Notes: generated by a model from the letters alone, not told the origin. A stretch of DNA of 64,000 nt from Bacillota bacterium (GCA_023390555.1 JAEWCQ010000034.1:23254-87253), one strand, 5' to 3'. Counted from the first letter of the stretch, positions 8,109-17,473 are shown. Program-made: numbers and translations.

Positions 8109-10124
8109 TTATTCTGACCCTGCAGTCCCTTTTCCTGCATTGGTACTTCCCGCCGGCAAAACAAAATCCGCAGAAGGCAGATCTGCATGCAGCTGTGTCA
8201 TATAGTCGTTCCAGATAGATGCCGGATAGCTTGCTCCGGTAAGCCCCGGCAGTTGTTTTGGCATGTCGTATCCAACCCACACACTCGTCGTATAGTATTT
8301 TGTATAGCCGATAAACCAGCCGTCCTTATTTGAATTCGTGGTCCCTGTCTTTCCGGCACTCGCCGTACTTTTCAATGACATTCCTGCGGCCGTTCCCTCT
8401 GTCAGAACACCTTTGAGGATATCGGTCATCCTGCGTGAAGCATTTTCCTTATATACGGCCGTTTCCTCCTGATCGGATCTGTAGATGTCATTTCCATCCG
8501 CATCGGTTATCTTTACGATACAGGTCGGCTGCCGGTATTTTCCGTCGTTCTCAATTGTGGCATACCCTGCCGCCATCTCCACCGGAGAGACACCATTGGT
8601 AAAGCCGCCAAGTGCGGCGCTCAGGCGCTCGTCCTCCCTGTCCAGCTTGGCAAAATGCATCTGTTCCAGATAAGAAATGCCTGCCTGCGGTGTCAGTTCA
8701 TCAAATAATTTCCACGCAATGGTATTGATCGACTGTTCCACCGCACGGCGCAGTGTAACGTCTCCCACATAGGTTCCGCTCGCATTTGTCGGTCCGTCTT
8801 CAATTGGTTCATCTTTCACGATGGAATCTGCCGTATAACCCCGTTCCAGCATAGGCGTATATACAATCAGAGGTTTGATTGCACTTCCCGGCTGCCGGAA
8901 GCTCTGATAGGCCCGATTCAGTGTATACCCATTATAATCCTGTTTTCTTCCGCCCACAATCGCTTTTACATAACCGTTCTGGTTATCAATACAAACCGCT
9001 GCGCTCTGAAAGGTATAGATTCCCTCATGATTCTGTTCCGTAAAGGATGCAAGATGTTGATCGATGGTATTCTGCAGCATCTCCTGCATGGAAAGATCTA
9101 TGGAGGTATAAATCCGGTATCCTCCTGTATACAGGCTCTTTTCACACTCCTGATACAGCTCCTCGTAGGATTCCTGATAAGCTGTCTTTTCTTCGGTGCT
9201 GTCAAATACCGTCTGAAACTCAAATCCGCGCAGCTGCATCAACGCTCTTGTCGCACAATAATAGCTATAGGTCTCGACATAGTCATTCTTCTGCGCTTCC
9301 GTTCTGTTTAAGGTGATATCCTCCGCCTTTGCAAGATTGCAGGCCGACTGCGTGATCTTCCCGTCTGCCGCCATATTGTCCAGAATCCGGTTCCGTCTCT
9401 TGACCGTGTTGTCCGGATTCGTAAGCGGATCATAGAGTGTCGGGTTATTCGGAACTGCGCACAAATAAGCAATCTGGGAAAGATCCAGATTCCCCACCTC
9501 AGTGTTAAAATAGCCTTTGCTTGCTGCCTGAATTCCGTAATAGCCGTTTCCAAAATAAATATTATTCAGGTAATATTCCAGTATCTCGTCTTTGGTATAG
9601 TTCCGTTCCAGTTCTGTCGCAAGAAAAATCTCCTCCATCTTACGCTGCCAGGTCTTTTCCTGATTCAGAAACACCGTTCGTGCAAGCTGCTGAGTGATGG
9701 TACTGGCACCCTGTGTTACTTCTCCATCCCGTATCATGGCAAATACGGCACGGGCAATTGCCTTATAGTCAATTCCATGGTGTTTGTAAAACTTCTTGTC
9801 CTCAATACTGATAATTGCATTTTTCACATCTTCGGGTATCTCGTCAATTGAGAGATAATATACGTCTTTTTCTCCCTTTAATGTCGATATCTGTTTTCCC
9901 CCGGCATCATATACGATACTGGTTTGAGCAGAACAAAATGTTTCTGCACTGGATTTTTTTACCAGGTCTTTTGCGTCAGCCGAAAGTTCTTTGATCTGTT
10001 CCGCATAACCCCCAAAAAAATAATATCCCAGTGCTCCAAGAACCAGCATGATCAGCATAATCTGAATCCGGACAAAAATCCAAAATCCATGATATTTCTT
10101 TTTCTGCTTCTTCTTTCGGGACAT
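8109..10124 (-). CDS. pbpA: Class A penicillin-binding protein (PBP1A type)
   Basis: 671 aa bifunctional peptidoglycan synthase. A basic N-terminus and one membrane anchor (about 14-38) precede the GT51 glycosyltransferase domain, with catalytic Glu108 in SIEDKKFYKHHG and the GASTITQQLARTVFL and NIYFGNGYYGIQAASKGYF motifs. The transpeptidase domain has the acylated Ser414 in SAIK, SIN at 465-467 and KTGT at 592-595. All key residues are intact. It polymerises glycan from lipid II and cross-links the stems on the outer face of the membrane. The symbol is generic: the family has several names in Firmicutes. It lies between spoVT and the membrane protein gene, all on the minus strand. The start has a GGGGGA ribosome-binding site. 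Confidence 0.93.
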   Translation of the reverse strand: MSRKKKQKKKYHGFWIFVRIQIMLIMLVLGALGYYFFGGYAEQIKELSADAKDLVKKSSAETFCSAQTSIVYDAGGKQISTLKGEKDVYYLSIDEIPEDVKNAIISIEDKKFYKHHGIDYKAIARAVFAMIRDGEVTQGASTITQQLARTVFLNQEKTWQRKMEEIFLATELERNYTKDEILEYYLNNIYFGNGYYGIQAASKGYFNTEVGNLDLSQIAYLCAVPNNPTLYDPLTNPDNTVKRRNRILDNMAADGKITQSACNLAKAEDITLNRTEAQKNDYVETYSYYCATRALMQLRGFEFQTVFDSTEEKTAYQESYEELYQECEKSLYTGGYRIYTSIDLSMQEMLQNTIDQHLASFTEQNHEGIYTFQSAAVCIDNQNGYVKAIVGGRKQDYNGYTLNRAYQSFRQPGSAIKPLIVYTPMLERGYTADSIVKDEPIEDGPTNASGTYVGDVTLRRAVEQSINTIAWKLFDELTPQAGISYLEQMHFAKLDREDERLSAALGGFTNGVSPVEMAAGYATIENDGKYRQPTCIVKITDADGNDIYRSDQEETAVYKENASRRMTDILKGVLTEGTAAGMSLKSTASAGKTGTTNSNKDGWFIGYTKYYTTSVWVGYDMPKQLPGLTGASYPASIWNDYMTQLHADLPSADFVLPAGSTNAGKGTAGSE

Positions 10125-10155
10125 GATTTCCCCCCACGATACCTGCTATTTTATG

Positions 10156-10186
10156 TAAACCGGACTCTTTCATCAAAAAGTCCGGC
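10156..10186 (-). terminator. Terminator-like hairpin after spoVT
   Basis: CCGGACT/AGTCCGG arms with A/T-rich inner pairs lie between the spoVT stop and the PBP start. The following minus-strand run is only moderately T-rich (TTTACATAAAA), so termination may be partial. Confidence 0.5.
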
Positions 10187-10213
10187 CCAAATGAATTGTT
10201 CTATTCTTTTTTA

Positions 10214-10762
10214 CTATTGTTCCATCTGTCTTCCGAGAAAACCGGCTGCCGTGGCTGCCAGCTTACTCTCTGTCTCTCCCATTTTACACTTTTCGTCTTT
10301 ATTATACAAGACCACTGCACCGATTGCATCTCCCTCACAGATAATTGTGCTGATCATCTCTGCCGTATAATCTCCCGGATCATCTATCGTTATTTTGATA
10401 AACTTACTGTCCCCACGTGTTGCGAGGATATTCTCCCGATCCTCAATCGCATTTTCCAGCTGCTTACTAATTGGCTTTCCATCAAATTCTTTTCTGCCGC
10501 TCCCTGCTGCTGCGATTACATGATCCCGATCCGTAATACAAACCAGATGTCCGATATTCTGGGCAAGACTCTCCGCATACTGGCTTGCAAACTGGCCGAG
10601 TTCTCCGATCGGAGAATACTTTTTCAGAATAATCTCACCTTCGCGGTCGGTGAAGATCTCTAACGGGTCACCCTCCCGGATTCTCAATGTACGTCTGATT
10701 TCTTTCGGCACTACGACTCTTCCCAGGTCATCTATTCTGCGCACAATTCCTGTTGCCTTCAT
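10214..10762 (-). CDS. spoVT: Stage V sporulation protein T, AbrB-type regulator
   Basis: 182 aa DNA-binding regulator. The N-terminal swapped-hairpin domain reads MKATGIVRRIDDLGRVVVPK and then EIRRTLRIREGDPLEIF, the standard SpoVT/AbrB start. The C-terminal ~120 residues form the GAF-like sensor domain that distinguishes SpoVT (about 178 aa) from the short AbrB. In spore formers it modulates sigma-G-dependent genes in the forespore. The start has GGAGGAAAAAAG directly upstream. It is the clearest sign that the organism belongs to an endospore-forming lineage, although many gut Lachnospiraceae keep the gene without obvious sporulation. Confidence 0.93.
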   Translation of the reverse strand: MKATGIVRRIDDLGRVVVPKEIRRTLRIREGDPLEIFTDREGEIILKKYSPIGELGQFASQYAESLAQNIGHLVCITDRDHVIAAAGSGRKEFDGKPISKQLENAIEDRENILATRGDSKFIKITIDDPGDYTAEMISTIICEGDAIGAVVLYNKDEKCKMGETESKLAATAAGFLGRQMEQ

Positions 10763-10891
10763 CTTTTTTCCTCCAAATTTTTTCTTACTATGTGAATTAC
10801 CGTTTTTTCATATTGCCGGTAATTTTGTGTTGTTATTGTTTGTAAAAAATGGCGAAATATTCATGATATGGCAAAGTATTGTTAATCGATT

Positions 10892-11077
10892 TTAAAGCTT
10901 CGGAAGAAACAGTAAAAGTAATAAAATAAAAAAATCCAGACCGACCTGAACAACCAGAGAAAGCATGGACCGCAGCCTTTGTTTCTCGTTGTTTCGAGCC
11001 TGTTTCCGGATCACGAACCCTGTCAGATTCACCAAAACCAGAAAAATAAAAAGTAAAATATATAGTATGATTTTCAT
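10892..11077 (-). CDS. Small two-helix membrane protein of unknown function
   Basis: About 61 aa from an ATG with AAGGAG upstream; a longer GTG frame to 11140 has no ribosome-binding site. Two hydrophobic helices (IILYILLFIFLVLVNLTGFVI and a Leu-rich C-terminal one) flank a short basic loop rich in Arg and Lys. No family is recognised. It stands alone between spoVT and the alpha-glucosidase terminator. Confidence 0.55.
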   Translation of the reverse strand: MKIILYILLFIFLVLVNLTGFVIRKQARNNEKQRLRSMLSLVVQVGLDFFILLLLLFLPKL

Positions 11078-11218
11078 TCTATCGTCTCCTTTGTTTTTCA
11101 ATCTGTATCTGCTGTATTTGGGAAGTTCTGCACGCTGCACAAACTTTTACATGTTGTTTGGCATTATAGCGCGAAGACGCTGTTTTTTCAACTAGATTCG
11201 TAAAAACTACGATTGCGT

Positions 11219-11258
11219 AAAAAAATATCTGCCCTTTCATTCCGGGCAGATATTTTTA
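11219..11258 (-). terminator. Intrinsic terminator of the alpha-glucoside operon
   Basis: A perfect 14-bp stem (AAAAATATCTGCCC and its complement) with a 9-base loop ends in a T-run on the minus strand. It is placed about 30 bases past the glucosidase stop. The sequence is symmetrical enough to work in both directions. Confidence 0.85.
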
Positions 11259-11285
11259 AATCCGCGTTATTGTGACTTCCGCTTT

Positions 11286-12944
11286 TCAGTTTATCTCTGA
11301 CTTTATTTTGTATGCAACTGCTTCAAAAGGTCTTAAATAAGAGCCTCCTTCATTTTTATAATTTCCGAGGACGATCTCAGCATTTTTCGGAATTCCTTCA
11401 TATTCCACATGGTTCGGCGTAAAATTGCAGAAGACCTCCAGTTTAACCCCGTCAAGGGTCCGCCGGTAGGCAAAAACCTGCTCACTCTCTTCCAAAAGCA
11501 TCTCAAATGTTCCATGTACAATGATTTCTTCTTCATGCCGGAGCTGGATCAGTCTCCGATAAAAGTTATAAACGGAATCTGCATCATTCAGCTGTGTTTT
11601 TGCATTGATCTGTGTATAATTTTTATTGACCTGAATCCACGGTGTCCCTGTTGTAAAACCGCCGTTGTTTTCCGTATTCCACTGCATTGGTGTTCTGGCG
11701 TTATCACGGCTTATTTTCTTTAGATACGTCATCACGGTATCCTTTGAAACGCCCTGCTGCTCCAGTTCCTCGTAAGCATTGATCGATTCCAGATCCCGGT
11801 AATCCGAAAGGTCTTCAAATCCGGCGTTTGTCATTCCAAGTTCTTCCCCCTGATAGATATAAGGGGTTCCTTTCATCAGATGCAGACAGAGTCCAAGCAT
11901 TTTGGCGGACAGTTCCCGATATTCTCCATCATTACCAAATCTGGAGACTGCGCGGGGCTGGTCATGGTTTCCCCAAAATAATGCGTTCCAGCCGATCCCT
12001 TCCAGGCCTTCTTCCCATTTTTTAAATACGGCCTTTAAAGCTCTTAGATTAACGGGTTCATCGTTCCACTTCCCGTATTTCCCGCTTCCCAGTTCCACAT
12101 GCTCAAACTGAAATACCATATTCAATTCGTCACGGTCTTCTCCTGCATATTTCTTTGCTTCTTCCAGCGTGACGCAGGCCGTCTCACCAACTGTCATAAT
12201 ATCGTATTTGGATAGAACTTCCCGGTTCATTTCCTGAAGATATTCATGGACATGCGGACCATGCGCACAGTATGGCGTTAGATCTCCATATAAGCCTCTT
12301 ACTTCTCCATCCGGCAAATCCGGATTTTTTGAAATCAGGCTGATTACATCCATACGGAATCCATCGACACCTTTTTCCAGCCACCAGCGCATCATTTCAT
12401 AAATCTTTTGCCGCAGCATTTCATTGTCCCAATTCAAATCCGGCTGTTTCTTTGAAAAAATATGCAGAAAATACATCTCCGTTTCCTGATCATACTGCCA
12501 TGCGGAACCTCCGAACCAGGAACCCCAGTTATTCGGCTCCTTCCCGTCTTTCCCTTCCTTCCAGATATAAAAATCCCGGTAAGGATTCTCTTTCTCTTTA
12601 CGGCTTTCTACAAACCATGCGTGTTCATCGGATGTATGATTTACAACGAGATCCATAATAATACGGATATTTCGCTTATGCGCTTCTGCCAGTAACAGAT
12701 CAAAATCATCCATTGTTCCAAATTCTTTCATGATTCTCTGATAATCACTGATATCATATCCATTGTCATCGTTTGGAGATTCATAGACCGGTGACAGCCA
12801 GATAATGTCAATTCCAAGTCTTTTCAAATAATCCAGTTTGCTGATAATTCCCCGAATATCTCCAATTCCGTCTCCATTGCTGTCACAAAAGCTTCTCGGA
12901 TAGATCTGATAGATTACGGATTCTTTCCACCATGCGTTTCTCAT
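11286..12944 (-). CDS. malL: Oligo-1,6-glucosidase / alpha-glucosidase, GH13
   Basis: 552 aa cytosolic alpha-amylase-family enzyme that removes glucose from short alpha-glucosides. Conserved GH13 regions are present: DLVVNH (98-103), GFRMDV with nucleophile Asp199, the acid/base Glu254 in VGETA and the WGNHDQPR transition-state Asp. The residue after the nucleophile is Val200, the state typical of enzymes that prefer alpha-1,6 links (isomaltose, panose) rather than maltose-only enzymes. It is the last gene of the operon: binding protein, two permeases, then this enzyme. Its substrate therefore probably arrives intact through that importer. Trehalulose or sucrose-type substrates remain possible for this subfamily. 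Confidence 0.88.
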   Translation of the reverse strand: MRNAWWKESVIYQIYPRSFCDSNGDGIGDIRGIISKLDYLKRLGIDIIWLSPVYESPNDDNGYDISDYQRIMKEFGTMDDFDLLLAEAHKRNIRIIMDLVVNHTSDEHAWFVESRKEKENPYRDFYIWKEGKDGKEPNNWGSWFGGSAWQYDQETEMYFLHIFSKKQPDLNWDNEMLRQKIYEMMRWWLEKGVDGFRMDVISLISKNPDLPDGEVRGLYGDLTPYCAHGPHVHEYLQEMNREVLSKYDIMTVGETACVTLEEAKKYAGEDRDELNMVFQFEHVELGSGKYGKWNDEPVNLRALKAVFKKWEEGLEGIGWNALFWGNHDQPRAVSRFGNDGEYRELSAKMLGLCLHLMKGTPYIYQGEELGMTNAGFEDLSDYRDLESINAYEELEQQGVSKDTVMTYLKKISRDNARTPMQWNTENNGGFTTGTPWIQVNKNYTQINAKTQLNDADSVYNFYRRLIQLRHEEEIIVHGTFEMLLEESEQVFAYRRTLDGVKLEVFCNFTPNHVEYEGIPKNAEIVLGNYKNEGGSYLRPFEAVAYKIKSEIN

Positions 12945-13030
12945 TTTTTCGTGTTTCCTTTCTCATCTCATAATTGCAGATTTTGCATAGCTTTGATTTC
13001 TTCTTTTTGTAGTTCATCGCTTCTGAGCGG

Positions 13031-13876
13031 TTACTGCTTCACCGCACCGGCGGCAATGCCGGAAATGATCCATTTCTGGCATAGCACATAAAAGATCAGA
13101 ACCGGAAGCAGAACAAGCAGATAGGAAGCAAATGCCAGATTATACTGTGTATTAAATTGCCCCTGGAAAATATACTGCGCCAATTGCAGTGTCTGCTGGC
13201 TCTTGTCGCTTAGTAATACCAACGGCATCAAAAAGTCATTCCATGTCCACATCACCGATAAGATAGCAACCGTTGCCGTCATCGGTTTTAACATCGGCAT
13301 CATAATGAGCATAAATGTCTGTATCGGTGTAGCACCATCGATAATGGCCGCCTCATCCAGCGCTTCCGGAATTGATTTGATATAACCGGTATATAAAAAG
13401 GTATTCATTGGAAGCCCGAATACAACGTACAAAAATGTAATGCCAAGCACATTATCAATATGAAATTTACTTGCTTCATTTACCAGTGGCAGCATCAGCA
13501 CGTTAAACGGTATAAACATGGCACTGATAAAGTAGTAATATAAGACATTAAAGAATTTGCTCTTGCTGCGGTTTCTTGCAATTGCATAGGAAGCAGCCGC
13601 ATTCGTAAATACCGTAAATGTCAGATTTACCAGTGTGATAAACAGCGTATTCCCCAGCTTACGCGGATAATCTGTCATCTCCCATGCCTTGGAAAAGTTA
13701 CTCCATTGGATACTTTTTGGCAAAGCAAGCACATTTGCCATTTCCTGCGGGCTTTTTAGAGCGATGACCACAGCCATATACAGAGGTCCGAAAATAAACA
13801 GGATTGCAAGCACAAACAGAATCATCATAACCGGCCAGTTGGTAACTTTTGCTTTTCTTTTCATTACACGTTCCAT
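13031..13876 (-). CDS. CUT1 sugar ABC transporter permease (MalG type)
   Basis: 281 aa inner-membrane protein with six predicted helices. The EAA loop that docks the ATPase is visible as EALDEAAIIDGATPIQTFMLIMMPMLKP. The ISGIAAGAVKQ tail is the usual end of MalG-type subunits. It overlaps the upstream permease by one base, so the two are translationally coupled. No ATPase gene lies in the operon; in Firmicutes a shared MsmK-like ATPase encoded elsewhere commonly powers such importers. The substrate is inferred from the adjacent glucosidase to be an alpha-gluco-oligosaccharide. Confidence 0.9.
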   Translation of the reverse strand: MERVMKRKAKVTNWPVMMILFVLAILFIFGPLYMAVVIALKSPQEMANVLALPKSIQWSNFSKAWEMTDYPRKLGNTLFITLVNLTFTVFTNAAASYAIARNRSKSKFFNVLYYYFISAMFIPFNVLMLPLVNEASKFHIDNVLGITFLYVVFGLPMNTFLYTGYIKSIPEALDEAAIIDGATPIQTFMLIMMPMLKPMTATVAILSVMWTWNDFLMPLVLLSDKSQQTLQLAQYIFQGQFNTQYNLAFASYLLVLLPVLIFYVLCQKWIISGIAAGAVKQ

Positions 13877-14748
13877 CAGTTCACCTTCTCTTCCCTTTTT
13901 TCTAAGACACGCAGCTGAAATACAGAAATGAGGACAACAATGACAAATAAAAGAACTGCATTCGCAGACTGATATGCAAACTGTCCGCCGCTGAATCCTC
14001 TTTTATAGATCAGAACGGAAATCGTTGTTGTTGCCGTTCCCGGCCCTCCGTTTGTCATCGCCATAAACTGGTCAAACGCCATCAGAAAGTTCTTCCCGCT
14101 CAGCACCATATTAATCGTGAAGAAAGGAGCAATCAGTGGAAACGTGATTCGAAAGAATCTCTTGAACCCGCTGGCTCCGTCTAAATCCGCCGCCTCATAT
14201 AAGTCCTTGTCAACCGTCTGTAAGCCGGACAGGTAGATCAGCGTATTAAATGCCATGGACTGCCATACCGTGACCACAAGCACTCCGATCCATGCATGAT
14301 TCGTTCCTAAAATATTGCTGCTTAATGCAGGGATACCCAACGTATCCCCCAGCAACGGGATGATATTGGAAAAGATATATTTAAATACATAGCTGACAAT
14401 TAAAGTCCCGAGCATATAAGGAAGGAAATAGACTGCCTTCAGAAAATTCCTGCATTTCAGCTTTGTATTCAATGCACAGGCGAGTGTAAGGCTCAGTACA
14501 TTTACGAGTACCGTGGCGCATATTGCAAATTTAAATGTAAAAAAGTAGGAAGAGAGAACATTCTTGTCCGTAAAAATATGCAAATAATTCCTAAGTCCCA
14601 CAAAGCTCCAGTTTCCATAGCCTTTCCAATCTGTAAAGCTGTAAAATACACCTTGTAAAAACGGAAATGTATGGAAACAGAAGAATAATACCGCCATCGG
14701 CACGGTCATGATATAAAATGCTATATTGATTCTTTTTTTCTGTTTCAT
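13876..14748 (-). CDS. CUT1 sugar ABC transporter permease (MalF type)
   Basis: 290 aa, six membrane helices, with the MalF-type EAA loop DLYEAADLDGASGFKRFFRITFPLIAP and the NGGPGTATTT motif that follows it. It has no large periplasmic insertion, as usual in Firmicutes. It pairs with the MalG-type subunit to form the import channel. The start is preceded by a 119-base gap from the binding-protein gene that holds a long hairpin, a common layout that keeps binding-protein mRNA above permease mRNA. Confidence 0.9.
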   Translation of the reverse strand: MKQKKRINIAFYIMTVPMAVLFFCFHTFPFLQGVFYSFTDWKGYGNWSFVGLRNYLHIFTDKNVLSSYFFTFKFAICATVLVNVLSLTLACALNTKLKCRNFLKAVYFLPYMLGTLIVSYVFKYIFSNIIPLLGDTLGIPALSSNILGTNHAWIGVLVVTVWQSMAFNTLIYLSGLQTVDKDLYEAADLDGASGFKRFFRITFPLIAPFFTINMVLSGKNFLMAFDQFMAMTNGGPGTATTTISVLIYKRGFSGGQFAYQSANAVLLFVIVVLISVFQLRVLEKREEKVN

Positions 14749-14801
14749 CAGGCGCTCCTCTTTTTCTTTCTAATATCCATCCGACCAACATAATTGCGTT
14801 C

Positions 14802-14845
14802 ATTTCCCATGCAGTTTTCATCAGAACGGAAACTGCATGGGAAAT
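14802..14845 (-). repeat. Intercistronic hairpin between binding-protein and permease genes
   Basis: A perfect 16-bp inverted repeat (ATTTCCCATGCAGTTT and its complement) encloses a 12-base loop. There is no T-run after it on the minus strand. It is therefore better read as an mRNA-protecting or partially attenuating structure than as a terminator. Confidence 0.75.
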
Positions 14846-14867
14846 TCAGATCGTGAACAGAGTTTGA

Positions 14868-16160
14868 TTATTCTACATTTGCAGCGTCATACTGTTCATC
14901 GCAGGTTGCAAGTGTTTCTTTGATATTTTCGGTTTCATCCATACCATTGACTTTATTCAATGCAAACTGCTGTAAAATTGTTGCGAGATCAAATCCGTTC
15001 GGATAATAATGATCCGGGAAATTGGAAACCTTTCCATTTGCGATATCCTTGCTGACACCGGAAACTGTTTCATTCATCTGCTCCACACCTTTTACTGCGG
15101 AAAATGCAAACTGATCGTCAATATATGTCTGTGCAACATCGCTCTGCAATGCATAGCGGATGAATTCTTTTGCAGCTTCCTGCTGCTCCTCGGTTCCCTG
15201 ATTTGAAACTGCGAATAATACATCGACTCCGGAAGTTACGGTATTTTTACTTTCATCATCCGTAGAAGGAAAAGCAAACATATTCACGTTTATATCCGGA
15301 TTCGTATTCAGGAACTGAGAAATTGCCCAGTTACCATTGATCATCATTGCTGCTTCGCCATTCGCAAAGGCTGCATTTCCATCGTTGTAAGTTGTTCCCA
15401 TATAATCATTCTGCGCATAATCGAGCAGCCAGGAATATTTTTGCAGGATTTCTTCATGTGTACCTGTAAATGTGGTCTCACCGGTTTTTCTTTCATCCGT
15501 AAAAGTTTTATCCGGGATTACCGGTGCCATGCTGTTCCAGGATGGGAGACAGGTCCAGCTGTCGGCAAACGTCAATTCAAACGGTGTTATTCCGGCATCT
15601 TTCAATTTCTTGATCACATCCTGAAATTCACTCCATGTCTTTGGAACTTCAACCCCAGCCTGTGCAAACAGATCTTCGTTATACAGGACTCCGGAGGCAT
15701 TTGTTGCATATGGAACTCCGTATGCCTTCTGATCCTGCTCTGCATTCACATCGTACAGCATATCAAGATAGGCTTCCTGGACATCACCGATAAAATCTTC
15801 ATCGCTTAAATCGAGCAGCACTCCTGCACTCTGCAATTCAGTAAAGTTCGAATCTCCTCCCATTGAAATGAGTTCCGGAATATCATTCTTTGTTAATCTT
15901 GTCTTTAATACGGTCGATGCATCAGACTCTGACGTGAGTGTAATCTCAATATTTGAATTTTCCTTCCTAAAGCCGTCAATCAATTTCTGTAAAGTCTCAG
16001 CATTTTCTGTTTTTGAAGAAAACAGCTCAAGTTCCACTTTCCCGCTTTTTGATGTCTCTGTTCCTCCTGCACCATTCGAAGAACTGCCGCACCCCATCAG
16101 CATACTTCCTGTCATAGCAGCTACCAGACCGATTGATACCACTTTTTTCACCTTAAACAT
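14868..16160 (-). CDS. Sugar-binding lipoprotein of the CUT1 importer
   Basis: 430 aa. The start at 16160 has AGGAGGG 6 bases upstream; the frame continues further but without a site. A lipoprotein signal ends in SMLMGC, giving Cys24 as the lipidated residue, followed by a Ser/Gly-rich tether. The mature part is a family 1 solute-binding protein: ITLTSESDASTVLKTRL, the GVPYATNASGVLYN segment and AAMMINGNWAISQF are typical of oligosaccharide binders. It sits outside the membrane and hands sugar to the two permeases downstream. It is the promoter-proximal gene of the operon, directly under the two LacI-type operators. Confidence 0.92.
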   Translation of the reverse strand: MFKVKKVVSIGLVAAMTGSMLMGCGSSSNGAGGTETSKSGKVELELFSSKTENAETLQKLIDGFRKENSNIEITLTSESDASTVLKTRLTKNDIPELISMGGDSNFTELQSAGVLLDLSDEDFIGDVQEAYLDMLYDVNAEQDQKAYGVPYATNASGVLYNEDLFAQAGVEVPKTWSEFQDVIKKLKDAGITPFELTFADSWTCLPSWNSMAPVIPDKTFTDERKTGETTFTGTHEEILQKYSWLLDYAQNDYMGTTYNDGNAAFANGEAAMMINGNWAISQFLNTNPDINVNMFAFPSTDDESKNTVTSGVDVLFAVSNQGTEEQQEAAKEFIRYALQSDVAQTYIDDQFAFSAVKGVEQMNETVSGVSKDIANGKVSNFPDHYYPNGFDLATILQQFALNKVNGMDETENIKETLATCDEQYDAANVE

Positions 16161-16191
16161 AATAAGCCCTCCTACAGCCTCTTTTTTGTTA

Positions 16192-16206
16192 GTGTTGCAT
16201 AACACC
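16192..16206. promoter_or_regulatory. LacI-type operator O1
   Basis: Palindrome GTGTTGCATAACACC lies between the -10 element and the binding-protein start, at about +11 to +25 of the predicted transcript. It differs from the second copy at 16256-16270 by one base at the centre. Site and spacing fit repression by the LacI-family protein encoded next door. Confidence 0.8.
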
Positions 16207-16223
16207 TTTGTTAATATACTGAC

Positions 16224-16252
16224 ATAATAGCATCACTTTTTTGTTTTATCAA
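16224..16252 (-). promoter_or_regulatory. Sigma-A-type promoter of the alpha-glucoside operon
   Basis: On the minus strand TTGATA (16252-16247) is followed by 17 bases and TATTAT (16229-16224). Transcription would start near 16217 and read into the binding-protein gene. One operator lies downstream and one just upstream of the -35 element. Confidence 0.75.
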
Positions 16253-16255
16253 TAT

Positions 16256-16270
16256 GTGTTGCGTAACACC
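16256..16270. promoter_or_regulatory. LacI-type operator O2
   Basis: Palindrome GTGTTGCGTAACACC lies directly upstream of the -35 element. Its centre is 64 bases from that of O1, about six helical turns. The two sites could be bridged by one regulator tetramer. Confidence 0.8.
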
Positions 16271-16286
16271 AACTATTTATATAATA

Positions 16287-16333
16287 AAGAACAGCTTGTA
16301 TTGTACACTTTGCACAACACAAGCTGTTCTTCT
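16287..16333 (-). terminator. Terminator-like hairpin after the lacI-family gene
   Basis: A perfect 13-bp inverted repeat (AAGAACAGCTTGT and its complement) begins at the regulator's stop codon. It is followed on the minus strand by TTTATTATATAAA. The tract is only moderately T-rich. Confidence 0.6.
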
Positions 16334-17358
16334 CATTTCAATGTCTTTACGCTTTCCCGTATGACCAGTTTCACGGGCAGATGAATATTCTTTTCCTCGC
16401 AGATTTCTCCTTTTATCAGCTTATGAACGAGCTGAAACGCATAATAGCCCTTGTCCGCCACGTGCTGTTGAACCGTCGTCAGCATCGGTCTGCAATGCTC
16501 CGCAAATACATTATTATCAAATCCCACAACAGAGATATCTTCCGGAACCGATATTCCCTGTGACAGAAAAATGTTAATCGCATCACTGGCATAAAAATCG
16601 GATGCAAAAAACAATGCGGTATAGTCCGATAATCGTTCCTGTGAAAATTCCCAGAGTCTGGTATGCCTTGTCTGTTTCCGGAAACTGATTGGCACATAAT
16701 CCCTTTTCTGAAACGAAATTCCATTTTCCTTTAATGCTTTCTGGTAGCCCTTTAAACGTTCTTTATCGACTCCGACCGGCTCTTCCTCATCTGCCAGAAA
16801 TGCGATCTTACGATGCCCCTGACGGATGAGGTAGTTTGTCATACTGTAGCCGCCGGCGAAATCGTCCAGCCCCACATTATAGTATTCATATTCTTCATCT
16901 TCAAAATAGGAATCGATAAAAACAACCGGCAGCTCCATCTGCTGTTTCATCTTGCGTACATCCGAGGGCGTACATCCTAAGGCGATTAATCCTTCAATAT
17001 TCCAGGAGGATGCAAGGCGTACGGTTTCTTCTATATTCTCTGCCGTATACAGCATCATATAATAGCCATGTTCCCGGATCTCTTTTTCCAGCGAACCGAC
17101 CAGAGTTCCGTAGAACGGATCCGCAATAATATTACTTTCTGACCGCCTGTTATAATTCATGATTACCCCAATAATCCGCGAACCATAATTTGCCAGTACT
17201 CTTGCGCCCATATTCGAAACATAGTTCGAATTATCAATCACATCCTGCACGGTTTTCAATGTCTCCTTGGACATTTTTTTTGTCCTTCCATGCAGCACAT
17301 TTGCCACTGTCGTAGGACTTACACCCGCAATATCTGCCATATCCTTTATCGTAATCAT
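16333..17358 (-). CDS. LacI-family transcriptional regulator of the alpha-glucoside operon
   Basis: 341 aa. The N-terminal helix-turn-helix reads TIKDMADIAGVSPTTVANVL, followed by the hinge helix (NMGARVLANYG) and a periplasmic-binding-like effector domain from about residue 62. VVGFDNNVFAEHCRPMLTTV is the usual C-terminal signature. Its own gene is immediately upstream of the operon that carries two copies of a LacI-type palindrome, so local repression relieved by an imported or derived sugar is likely. The effector cannot be read. The ribosome-binding site (GAAGGATATGAG) supports the chosen ATG. Confidence 0.9.
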   Translation of the reverse strand: MITIKDMADIAGVSPTTVANVLHGRTKKMSKETLKTVQDVIDNSNYVSNMGARVLANYGSRIIGVIMNYNRRSESNIIADPFYGTLVGSLEKEIREHGYYMMLYTAENIEETVRLASSWNIEGLIALGCTPSDVRKMKQQMELPVVFIDSYFEDEEYEYYNVGLDDFAGGYSMTNYLIRQGHRKIAFLADEEEPVGVDKERLKGYQKALKENGISFQKRDYVPISFRKQTRHTRLWEFSQERLSDYTALFFASDFYASDAINIFLSQGISVPEDISVVGFDNNVFAEHCRPMLTTVQQHVADKGYYAFQLVHKLIKGEICEEKNIHLPVKLVIRESVKTLK

Positions 17359-17473
17359 ATCTCATATCCTTCTTCACCGGGAACTCCTGACCGGAATTTT
17401 AATAGTTCTATCTTATCCGTTTTTGTTCAAATTGTCTATATTTTTCCCGGCTCAGCCATAATTCCCATAAAGC

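Noticed and set aside
8095..8280. N-terminal extension of the membrane protein gene into the PBP gene
   Set aside because: The extension is Cys/Arg-rich and out of frame with PBP coding sequence; the ATG at 8094 has a strong ribosome-binding site.
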